From a gamma proteobacterium HTCC2207 (GTDB taxonomy: Bacteria > Pseudomonadota > Gammaproteobacteria > Pseudomonadales > Porticoccaceae): 54,814 nucleotides of DNA. Made by a program: the position numbers and the translations under genes. The notes below the pieces were generated by a model. It had not been told where the DNA came from, did no database searches, and saw nothing but the letters and a program-made list of their open reading frames with translations. The stretch spans positions 1 to 54,814 of the forward strand of contig CAJJAO010000022.1 of NCBI GenBank assembly GCA_905182265.1, in the 5' to 3' direction. Each line of letters starts with the position of its first letter. The first letter of the stretch is position 1. Shown in pieces: positions 26,723 through 36,414 of the stretch.

Positions 26723-28744
26723 ATGTCGATCAAAACAGTACTCAGTATTTTAGCGGTAGTAGGCCTTTCAGTGGCTCTAGTGGCCGGCCTCTATACTGTG
26801 CTCCGTGACGACACGGTTGATCTTGATAACATGGCAGTCTCAGCGCCAATCCCCCATGACCCTGACCCCGCTACTATTCGGAACACAGCAAATGGCCCCG
26901 TGATTGGCTTCTCTGACAGCAACAATACCTACGCTTGGCTTGGCATACCCTATGCCGCCCCACCAGTAGATGACCTGCGCTGGCGTGCTCCGCAGCCAGC
27001 ACAGGACTGGGAGCAACAACTGCCCGCTTTAACAACCACCACTGCATGCTCTCAGCCTTGGACATTTCTCGCCGCAGAACCTGGCGAGAAAGGCGACGTT
27101 GTCGGCGCTGAAGATTGTTTGTACCTTAATATCTGGGCGCCCCGCCAGTTGTCAGCCAACACTAGTATCAGTACTGATACTAGTGGTACCAATGGCGATA
27201 CCATTGCTATTGATAGCGATGCCAGTGCTATTAATAGCGATGCTGGTAATGATAGTAATGCTAATAATGATAGTGCAGCCCGCAAACTCCCAGTGATGCT
27301 ATGGATTCATGGCGGCGGCAATGTCGTCGGCTCCTCGCGTTTTTATACCGGGCAAAATATCACCAACGACGAGCAAGTTATCTTTGTCTCAATTAATTAT
27401 CGTCTCGGTCTATTTGGTTGGCTGAGCAACAGTGCTCTGCGCAACTCCGCCGTCAACTTAGAAGACGCCTCTGGAAACTATGGCCTCTTAGACATTATTG
27501 CCTCTCTACAATGGATACAGACCAATATCCACGCCTTTGGCGGTGACCCCTCTAATGTCACCGTATTTGGTGAATCAGCCGGCGGGCGCAATGTCTTTGG
27601 GTTGCTCGCCTCGCCCCTAGCCAAGGGTCTATTTCACAAGGCCATTAGCCAGAGCGGGTCGTCTAGAACCGAAACCCCTGCCAGCGCCGAAAACTTTACC
27701 GACGCGGAACAGCCAGGCTGGCCGAATAGCTCCAATGAATTATTGGCCCAGGTTTTAATCAATCAAAATGCTGCCAGTGATCGCGGTGAAGCCAAGGCTG
27801 ATCTCAGCATAATGGCCGACGAAGCCATTGCTGCCCTGCTGTACCAGCAGAGCTCCGAAGCATTGATCAATGCCAGTGTGCAGTTGACCAACCACCCAGA
27901 AATGCCTCAGATACCCCAATTGTTGCGCGACGGCCATGTGTTGCCCACTGAAACCATGGCAGAGTTATTTAGCCAGCCCAATGGCTATAACGCAGTGCCA
28001 ATGATCATGGGTGCTAATCGCGATGAAGATAAGTCCTTTATGGCCAGCGACCCTGCCTTTGTTGACCTCAAGTTTGGCCTGATTCCTAGCATCAAAGACC
28101 CAGAGCGTTACGAGCGCTACGCCAGCTACTATGCCGAGCGCTGGCACATATTGGGCGTTGGCCAAATGGCTCGGTCGATGCAAGCCGCCAACCCAGAGAT
28201 AGGCATTTATGGCTATCGATTTGACTGGGACGAGTCCCCAAGTAGCTGGATTGTTGACCTGCCTACCCTAGTGGGCGCTGGCCATGGCAGTGAAATTAGC
28301 TTTGTGTTCAATGACTTTAAAGGCGGCCTGAGACTGCCATTTTTGTACGGTGAAGACAGCCAGCCCGGCCGCCAAGCGCTTTCCAAAGCAATGATGAATT
28401 ACTGGGGCCGATTTGCCCACAGCGGCGCTCCAGGCAAAGGATTATTTGACCAGCAACCCGAATGGGTAGCATGGCAAGAAACTGGCGCCAACATTATGCT
28501 TTTAGACAGCCCCGAGGGCGGTGGCTGGCGAATGGAGCACTATAGTCCGACGCCAGAGGGTCTGATGGAGCGCATTGCCGCAGACACAAAAATACCTAAG
28601 CAAAAAGATCGCTGTAAGCTATTTGTTAAAAGCTTTTTGATCTCCTATCACAGCAGTGATTACTGGGATCCCGAGCGCTATGCCAATCTCACCGGGGGTG
28701 GCTGTGCGGAGCATGATCCCTTGCAGTTTGTCGATGCCTTGTAG
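26723..28744 (+). CDS. Type B carboxylesterase, membrane-anchored or secreted
   Basis: Ester hydrolase of the cholinesterase/carboxylesterase B family, 673 residues. An N-terminal hydrophobic segment (about 5-26) suggests export or anchoring. The core has GIPYAAPPVDDLRW, the DCLYLN motif, oxyanion HGGG (196-199) and the nucleophile GESAGG (Ser285). Residues 145-186 are a low-complexity insert of Ser, Thr, Asp and Asn encoded by degenerate tandem repeats (27160-27280), placed just before the HGGG strand where the family has a variable loop. It could release acids from esters for the neighbouring dehydrogenases. Confidence 0.9.
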   Translation: MSIKTVLSILAVVGLSVALVAGLYTVLRDDTVDLDNMAVSAPIPHDPDPATIRNTANGPVIGFSDSNNTYAWLGIPYAAPPVDDLRWRAPQPAQDWEQQLPALTTTTACSQPWTFLAAEPGEKGDVVGAEDCLYLNIWAPRQLSANTSISTDTSGTNGDTIAIDSDASAINSDAGNDSNANNDSAARKLPVMLWIHGGGNVVGSSRFYTGQNITNDEQVIFVSINYRLGLFGWLSNSALRNSAVNLEDASGNYGLLDIIASLQWIQTNIHAFGGDPSNVTVFGESAGGRNVFGLLASPLAKGLFHKAISQSGSSRTETPASAENFTDAEQPGWPNSSNELLAQVLINQNAASDRGEAKADLSIMADEAIAALLYQQSSEALINASVQLTNHPEMPQIPQLLRDGHVLPTETMAELFSQPNGYNAVPMIMGANRDEDKSFMASDPAFVDLKFGLIPSIKDPERYERYASYYAERWHILGVGQMARSMQAANPEIGIYGYRFDWDESPSSWIVDLPTLVGAGHGSEISFVFNDFKGGLRLPFLYGEDSQPGRQALSKAMMNYWGRFAHSGAPGKGLFDQQPEWVAWQETGANIMLLDSPEGGGWRMEHYSPTPEGLMERIAADTKIPKQKDRCKLFVKSFLISYHSSDYWDPERYANLTGGGCAEHDPLQFVDAL

Positions 28745-28760
28745 AAATCTCTAGCGAGCA

Positions 28761-28817
28761 CTCTAAGTCAAGTTCTAACCCAAGCTCTAAGTTAAGTTCT
28801 AGCCCAAGCTCTAGCAG
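28761..28817. repeat. 24-nt tandem repeat downstream of the esterase gene
   Basis: Units 28761-28784 and 28785-28808 differ at two positions (CTCTAAGTCAAGTTCTAACC-type), followed by a partial CTCTAGCAG. The rest of the 182-base gap before 28927 shows no other feature. Confidence 0.93.
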
Positions 28818-28926
28818 TTTCTAGAGTTTTGGGGAGCAGGATTACAACCCAGCAATCTGGTATTCTCCCATTTGCCGTATAAACTCTAGTTAAAACTGAG
28901 TTAACCAATAGCTGAGAATAATAAAA

Positions 28927-29796
28927 ATGAAAAAAGCTAACAGCATCATCGGGATTACCGTATCCATCATCATTGGCGCCCTAATCTTACTCGCCGGGAG
29001 TCAAGGCAGTATCACGGTATTTGGGTTGCCATTATTTTTTGTCTGTGGCGCCATTGGCTTCGCTTTGCACTGGACGATATTTTTACCCTCCTACGCATTC
29101 CAAACTGAACATTACTTTGACCTGACCGGTTCGCTATCTTATATAGCCACGGTAATAGCCGCGATCTACCTTAACCCTAACCTAGATGTCCGCGATCTTA
29201 TTATCTGCGCGATGATATTAATTTGGGCGCTACGGCTTGGGTCATTCTTGTTCTGGCGCATCAAAAAAGACGGCCAAGACAAACGCTTTATTGTCATGAA
29301 AACTCAGTTTCTATGGTTTCTACTAACCTGGACTCTCGGTGGGCTCTGGGTGCTTGTCACCATGGCCGCTGGTTTAGCCGCAATGACATCGGACACCACA
29401 ATCGCCCTTGGGCCCCTTGCCTATGTGGGTATTACTTTGTGGGTAGCAGGCATGGCAATCGAAGTGGTCGCCGACAGTCAGAAAACCCAGTTTAGGAAAA
29501 ACCCAGAAAATCGCGATCGGTTTATCACCACCGGGCTCTGGGCTTGGTCTCGACACCCCAATTACTTTGGTGAAATTACACTTTGGTTAGGTCTAGGACT
29601 GCTGGCCCTTCCTGTGTTATCTGGCTGGCAACTGGCCACCATGATCTCACCAATTTTCGTGTATTTATTGTTGACTAAGGTGAGCGGCATTCCTCTTCTA
29701 GAGAGATTAGCGCAAAAGAAATGGGGAGAAGATCCGGAGTTTATTGCCTATACAAAATCAACGCCTGCATTGATATTAAGAAAGCCCCGCACTTAG
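28927..29796 (+). CDS. DUF1295 / steroid 5-alpha-reductase C-terminal-like membrane protein
   Basis: A 289-residue inner-membrane protein with about eight hydrophobic segments. The family marker is the SRHPNYFGEITLW motif in the C-terminal third, with KTQFRKNPENRDRF before it. DUF1295 proteins belong to the isoprenylcysteine methyltransferase / steroid 5-alpha-reductase clan and may be NADPH-dependent reductases; the true substrate is unknown. Its stop codon lies inside a hairpin that also serves the convergent operon. Confidence 0.85.
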   Translation: MKKANSIIGITVSIIIGALILLAGSQGSITVFGLPLFFVCGAIGFALHWTIFLPSYAFQTEHYFDLTGSLSYIATVIAAIYLNPNLDVRDLIICAMILIWALRLGSFLFWRIKKDGQDKRFIVMKTQFLWFLLTWTLGGLWVLVTMAAGLAAMTSDTTIALGPLAYVGITLWVAGMAIEVVADSQKTQFRKNPENRDRFITTGLWAWSRHPNYFGEITLWLGLGLLALPVLSGWQLATMISPIFVYLLLTKVSGIPLLERLAQKKWGEDPEFIAYTKSTPALILRKPRT

Positions 29797-29807
29797 TCTA
29801 GCGGGGC
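29784..29807 (-). terminator. Terminator of the AtuA-like operon, overlapping the DUF1295 gene end
   Basis: A perfect 7-bp stem GCCCCGC (29784-29790) with GCGGGGC (29801-29807) and 10-nt loop. On the minus strand it lies 11 bases after the hydrolase stop and is followed by TTTCTT. The left arm is in the last codons of the convergent DUF1295 gene. Confidence 0.7.
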
Positions 29808-29818
29808 TGTCTACTGAC

Positions 29819-30913
29819 TCAAGAATGGGTTTTAACAAACCCTTCGATTTGCTCAAAGGCCTGATGGGCCTCAGGTAAATCGGGGTAAAAAATAGGCCAC
29901 ACATGGGGCATATTTTTCCAGTACAGAAAGGTAGCATCGGTGCCCGCTGCCTTGGCTTTATTAACGTAGCGACGGCCATCGTCCCGGAGAATTTCGTGGT
30001 CGCTAGCTAACACCAATATTGGTGGTAAGCCAGAAAGGTCGCCCAGCAACGGCGAAACAACAGGGTCTGTAGTGCTGTGCTTTGACATTAGACGGGCTGC
30101 CACAGAAATCATAAACCTCGGTATCTTCGCCATGCGACTGGCAAGCGGTTTAAGCATCACATCCGTATCAAGGTTGTCTTTAATGCTGGGGCTCACGAAG
30201 CGTGCATCAGTCACCGGCGATAGCGCCACAGCCGCATCTGCAGATCTGCGCCCTGTGTCTCGCGCCCAGGCCAACAGAGACAGCGTGAGATTACCACCGG
30301 CAGAGTCACCCGCCACAAACAGACTAGAAACATCCTTCTCGCCTTTAGGCCCATGACTTAACAGCCAGTCGTAGGCCAATCGGCAATCATCAACACCAGC
30401 CATTCGCGAATGCTCTGGCATTAATCGATAATCAATTGAGAGTACGGTGCAGTCGGTAATTTCTGATAATTTGCTGGTGATAACCCGATGACTTTTAGGG
30501 CTACCTGCCATAAAGGCACCACCATGGATATACAGCAGGCGGCGACTATTATTGGCATCGACACCAGGCGCTGTAACCCATTCTGCGGGCACACCGCCAG
30601 CGTCGACAGCGATAAAATCACTGACACAGTCAACCTCACCGGAGGCAAAGAATGTGTCCATGGACTCACGCATAATCGGTAGACGCTCACGCATCGACAT
30701 CTTGGTAGAATTTGCTGCATTGCCCCTGAGTCGTTGGTTAATCGCCTTAAGCGCCTTAACCGACTCGGCCTGTGCTGCTTTGGTATTCAGTTTAAAGAGC
30801 TGACCTGCAGGCTGATCAAACTGCGCAAGGCTGTCCTTGCGCAAGATCAAATAGGCGACCCAAGCGGTGGTTGCAATGCTTGATAGTAACCACAGCTGCG
30901 TCGTCATACTCAC
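29819..30913 (-). CDS. HSL-type alpha/beta hydrolase (esterase)
   Basis: A 364-residue serine hydrolase of the hormone-sensitive lipase group: oxyanion motif YIHGGAFMAGS near residue 130, nucleophile GDSAGGNL near 200, and a late Asp/His pair (ASDHEILRDD; MPHVWP). An N-terminal hydrophobic stretch suggests membrane anchoring. The GTG start (30913) overlaps the stop of the upstream dehydrogenase as GTGA, and an ATG two codons later (30907) is the alternative; either way translation is coupled. Last gene of the minus-strand operon; may release the acyl substrate from an ester. Confidence 0.87.
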   Translation of the reverse strand: MSMTTQLWLLSSIATTAWVAYLILRKDSLAQFDQPAGQLFKLNTKAAQAESVKALKAINQRLRGNAANSTKMSMRERLPIMRESMDTFFASGEVDCVSDFIAVDAGGVPAEWVTAPGVDANNSRRLLYIHGGAFMAGSPKSHRVITSKLSEITDCTVLSIDYRLMPEHSRMAGVDDCRLAYDWLLSHGPKGEKDVSSLFVAGDSAGGNLTLSLLAWARDTGRRSADAAVALSPVTDARFVSPSIKDNLDTDVMLKPLASRMAKIPRFMISVAARLMSKHSTTDPVVSPLLGDLSGLPPILVLASDHEILRDDGRRYVNKAKAAGTDATFLYWKNMPHVWPIFYPDLPEAHQAFEQIEGFVKTHS

Positions 30914-32052
30914 GCTGAGTAGCTGAGTTGATTAAACTTCTTCTGGTGAAAATCTCCGTCGCCAAAGGTCACATTAATCATCATCAGGCGCTTAACAAAA
31001 TGACCGACATTAAGCTCATCAGTCATACCAATACCGCCGTGAATTTGAATCGCTTCTTCACCAATCAATCGGCCATAGCGTGCGACTGTTGCCTTCAATG
31101 CATGAACAGTCTTCGACAATTCATGAGCATCATCCTCACCCGCCTGGCACAGGCCACGGTAAAGCATCGACTTGGTCTGCTCGCAAGCCATAAACGTGTC
31201 GACCATGCGGTGCTGTAACACTTGGAAAGAACTAATCGGCGTATCAAACTGCTGGCGTACCTTGGTGTACTCAACGGTCAATGTATTCAATGTCGCCATA
31301 ATGCCTAGCGCTTCCGCAGACAGGCCCATAAGAATCTGTGGCATTACCTGATCAACCAGGTCCATGCCCTCGCCCGTAGTATTAAGCAGCTGAGACTCGG
31401 CAACTACAGCATCAGTAAAGGTCACTGTGGCTGCACTCTGGCCGTCCATCATCTTGTAGCTCTTAACCGTCACACCGGCAGTAGAGGCATCGACTAAAAA
31501 TAGGCTCACTCCTGAACGATCAAACTGAGAACCGCTAGTGCGCGCTGTCACAATAAACTTATCCGCTGTGCCACCGTTGGCGACAACTGTTTTCTCACCA
31601 TTGATTTTGTAACCGCCATCACAGGCCGTTGCGGTTGTTGCAACATCGGCCATTTCAAAACGAGACTGGGCTTCAACACAGGCAAACGAGCCCATGCAGC
31701 TACCATCAATAATACTAGGGATAACCTCAGATTTAAGCGCTTCGTTAGTTGAAGCTGACAGTAAGCCACCAAACACAACAACCGTCGATGCGTAGGGCTC
31801 AACGACAATACCTTTGCCTAGCTCTTCCATCACTGCTGCAATATCTTCTACTGTGCCACCAAAGCCGCCGTACTCTTCGGCGAAGGGCACTGACAACCAA
31901 CCTAGCTCTGCAAACATTGACCAGAATTTACGGCTTATACCTTCATCTGATTCAATGATTCCACGCCTGGTATCAAAGTCATACTCTTCACGAACAAAGC
32001 GCGAGACGCTGTCTTTGATCATTGTTTGTTCTTCGGTAAAATCAAAATTCAT
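30910..32052 (-). CDS. Acyl-CoA dehydrogenase, beta-type partner
   Basis: A 380-residue acyl-CoA dehydrogenase-fold protein starting MNFDFTEEQTMIKDS. Like the gene at 25504 it has the SAEALGIMATLN helix and FDTPISSFQVLQHRMVD, and lacks the usual SEPxxGSD FAD loop (FACVEAQSRFEMAD instead). The gene upstream (32172-33356) is the complementary subtype, so the two probably form a heteromeric enzyme. AGGAG lies before the ATG. It overlaps the next gene by four bases. Confidence 0.87.
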   Translation of the reverse strand: MNFDFTEEQTMIKDSVSRFVREEYDFDTRRGIIESDEGISRKFWSMFAELGWLSVPFAEEYGGFGGTVEDIAAVMEELGKGIVVEPYASTVVVFGGLLSASTNEALKSEVIPSIIDGSCMGSFACVEAQSRFEMADVATTATACDGGYKINGEKTVVANGGTADKFIVTARTSGSQFDRSGVSLFLVDASTAGVTVKSYKMMDGQSAATVTFTDAVVAESQLLNTTGEGMDLVDQVMPQILMGLSAEALGIMATLNTLTVEYTKVRQQFDTPISSFQVLQHRMVDTFMACEQTKSMLYRGLCQAGEDDAHELSKTVHALKATVARYGRLIGEEAIQIHGGIGMTDELNVGHFVKRLMMINVTFGDGDFHQKKFNQLSYSA

Positions 32053-32114
32053 CTAATTACTACTCCTCAATCTTTTAAAGGCTCAACCCGCAGGGAGCCA
32101 CTTATGCAACGGGC

Positions 32115-32195
32115 TACTTACAGCCCAAGAACCGCTTTGGCTATTTAAACTCCAAGAACCGCTTTGGCAACTTAAAGTCCCAAAACCGCTTTGGC
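32115..32195 (-). repeat. 27-nt tandem units copying the dehydrogenase C-terminus AKAVLGL-stop
   Basis: Three contiguous units: 32169-32195 (in the gene), 32142-32168 and 32115-32141. On the minus strand they read Ala-Lys-Ala-Val-Leu-Gly-Leu/Val-stop, then one codon, each time. The period keeps frame, and all three retain TAA. Confidence 0.96.
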
Positions 32196-33356
32196 AATAA
32201 CATTGCGCTGCACTTCGTTAGAACCACCATAAATAGTTGCTGCGCGACCGTACATATACTTGCCACGGGCTTCGAACGCATAATCATGTCCCAACTGCTC
32301 GGCATTTAGATCTTCCGGCAATGCACCGCCGTAATCTGCTGCTAACTGAAGCTGAAGTTCTTGAATCGCCTGAGTAATTTCGGTGCCTTTAATTTTTAAT
32401 AGCGAGGACTCTGGCCCTGGCATACCACCGGCAGCCATAGAGGCGAACACGCGCAACTCGGTGTACTCCAATGCCATCAATTCCATTTCAATGTCCGACA
32501 GGCGCATTTGGAAAACGGGATCATTAATCATCGCTTGGCCACCATTAATTTCGGTAGTGGCGCGACGCTTCAAGGCGTCCAGTGAACGAGTAGAGTCAGC
32601 AATCTCTGCCATACCTGTGCGCTCATGGGCTAGCAACGCTTTGGCGTAAGTCCAACCTTTGTCCTGCTCGCCAATCAAGTTAGCAACAGGCACTCTAGCG
32701 TCTTCAAACAACACTTCATTGAGGCTGTGCTTGCCATCGATAGTTACGATCGGCTTAACAGTCACACCGGGAGTGTTCATGTCGATCAACAGAAAGCTAA
32801 TACCCTGCTGCTTACGCATACCTTTACTAGTACGCACCAGACAAAAAATCCAATCTGCATACTGAGCAAATGTAGTCCAAATCTTGCGACCATTAACAAT
32901 GTAGTCATCGCCTGCATATTCTGCAGTGGTGTTTAGTGCAGCCAAGTCAGAACCAGCGCCGGGCTCAGAATAACCCTGACACCACCAGTCTTCGCTTTCT
33001 AAAATACGCGGTAAAAATTTAGCTTTTTGCTCTTCGTTACCGAAGGTATAGATAACTGGAGCGACCATCTTTAAACCAAAGGGAACAACATCGGGGATAC
33101 CGGCTAAACCGCGCTCAGTTTCATAGATAAACTTCTGCGTGGCGTTCCAGCCAGTGCCGCCATACTCAACAGGCCAGCCTGGAGCAATCCAGCCTTTGGC
33201 ATGGAGTTTTTTCTGCCATGCAACGATTGCTGGCTTGTAATCACTTCCCTGACCACCGCTTAGTCTTGCTGCCATATCGGCATCATATTCAGTCGCAAAG
33301 AACTCTCGTACTTCGTCTCTAAATGCGAGGTCTTCTGCTGAAAACTTAATATCCAC
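32172..33356 (-). CDS. Acyl-CoA dehydrogenase, alpha-type
   Basis: A 394-residue flavoprotein with the complete signature set: GYSEPGAGSDLAAL FAD loop, IWTTFAQYADW, and LAHERTGMAEI with the Glu-Arg pair typical of catalytic subunits in this branch; it ends in the family's conserved GGSNEVQRNVIAKAVLGL region. The start is GTG at 33356, after GGGAG. Residues 384-390 (AKAVLGL) and the stop codon are present twice more in tandem downstream. Paired with the beta-type dehydrogenase that follows. Confidence 0.9.
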   Translation of the reverse strand: MDIKFSAEDLAFRDEVREFFATEYDADMAARLSGGQGSDYKPAIVAWQKKLHAKGWIAPGWPVEYGGTGWNATQKFIYETERGLAGIPDVVPFGLKMVAPVIYTFGNEEQKAKFLPRILESEDWWCQGYSEPGAGSDLAALNTTAEYAGDDYIVNGRKIWTTFAQYADWIFCLVRTSKGMRKQQGISFLLIDMNTPGVTVKPIVTIDGKHSLNEVLFEDARVPVANLIGEQDKGWTYAKALLAHERTGMAEIADSTRSLDALKRRATTEINGGQAMINDPVFQMRLSDIEMELMALEYTELRVFASMAAGGMPGPESSLLKIKGTEITQAIQELQLQLAADYGGALPEDLNAEQLGHDYAFEARGKYMYGRAATIYGGSNEVQRNVIAKAVLGL

Positions 33357-33427
33357 TGAGGTTCACTCCCAAAATTATTCACTATTTTCTCAAGACTAGC
33401 CTTCTAGCTTAAGACTTTTTATTACGG

Positions 33428-33499
33428 CAGGTATTACTGCACTTATTGGCGCGCTTATTAGCGCACCTAGCAGAGCCCTTATCAGAGCCCCACAATAGG
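33428..33499. repeat. Degenerate 12-nt tandem array downstream of the dienoyl-CoA reductase
   Basis: Successive 12-nt units at 33428, 33440, 33452, 33464, 33476 and 33488, of which CACTTATTGGCG and CGCTTATTAGCG are the clearest. They lie 66 bases past the reductase stop on the minus strand. Confidence 0.7.
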
Positions 33500-33564
33500 A
33501 TGTGGCATTTATTATGTCAATACACAAACTGTGGCTCGGCAGTCAGGTTATTGCGCCCGACCTG

Positions 33565-35634
<2,070 letters not shown>

Positions 35635-35754
35635 TTATTGTTCTGTTTATTAAGATCTATTTATTGTTGTCTATTAGCTGCTGTTTATTAGGTGCTGTCG
35701 AATGACTAGTGCCTATTTCGCGCCTTATAACAGACTCCTACTAGGAAGTTGATA

Positions 35755-36414
35755 CTAATCTACTTTTGGAAGTGCCGACGGCGAATCATACTGAGTCGCA
35801 CGTTGGAATCCTGGGCGCGCTTTTAGGCGCTCATAATAAGCCCTTGTATTGGGCTTAAAGCCATCGCTCAACTTCAAGAATTCCGCAAAATAGAGGGCAA
35901 AACCCACCGCAACATCCGCAATGGTAAAGCGATCGGCACACAGAAATTCTCTATCTGCCATAGCAGCTTCAACAGAACGCAGGCGCGAGTGGAACCACTT
36001 GCTGTAGTCATCAGCAACCTTAGGCAAACGAGTCGCCTCTGGTTCAAGAATGGTATATCTCAACACCAATGTCTGAGGAAAAGTCAGGGTCGCATCACTG
36101 CGGTGCAGCCAATTCAGATAGCTTCCGTAATCTGGCTCATCGACACCAACAGCCAAATCTGTGGGCCCATATCTGTCCACTACATACTGGCTAATACCCG
36201 CAGACTCGGTCATCTGGATCACATTATCCGGCCCGCCAGCATCGTCGGTAAAGAAAGGCACGGTGCCAATAGGGTTAATATCAGTGTAACCAGGGTGTAC
36301 AAAACGTGGCGGAAACTTCATCACTTCCAACTCAAAATCCAAGCCCATCTCTTCCAATGTCCACAGTGGGCGAATTGATCGCGAACCAGCGCAGTGCCAA
36401 AGTTTAAGTGCCAT
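35755..36414 (-). CDS. Glutathione S-transferase family protein
   Basis: A 219-residue GST with a thioredoxin-like N-terminal domain (LWHCAGSRSIRPLWTLEEMGL, and the glutathione-binding TESAGISQYVVDRY near 70) and an all-helical C-terminal domain with FTIADVAVGFAL. Its start codon overlaps the stop of the carboxylase alpha gene as TAATG, so it belongs to the operon. GSTs are used in isoprene and aromatic catabolism to open epoxides or dehalogenate; its partner here may be an electrophilic intermediate or it may isomerise a double bond. The exact role is unknown. Confidence 0.88.
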   Translation of the reverse strand: MALKLWHCAGSRSIRPLWTLEEMGLDFELEVMKFPPRFVHPGYTDINPIGTVPFFTDDAGGPDNVIQMTESAGISQYVVDRYGPTDLAVGVDEPDYGSYLNWLHRSDATLTFPQTLVLRYTILEPEATRLPKVADDYSKWFHSRLRSVEAAMADREFLCADRFTIADVAVGFALYFAEFLKLSDGFKPNTRAYYERLKARPGFQRATQYDSPSALPKVD

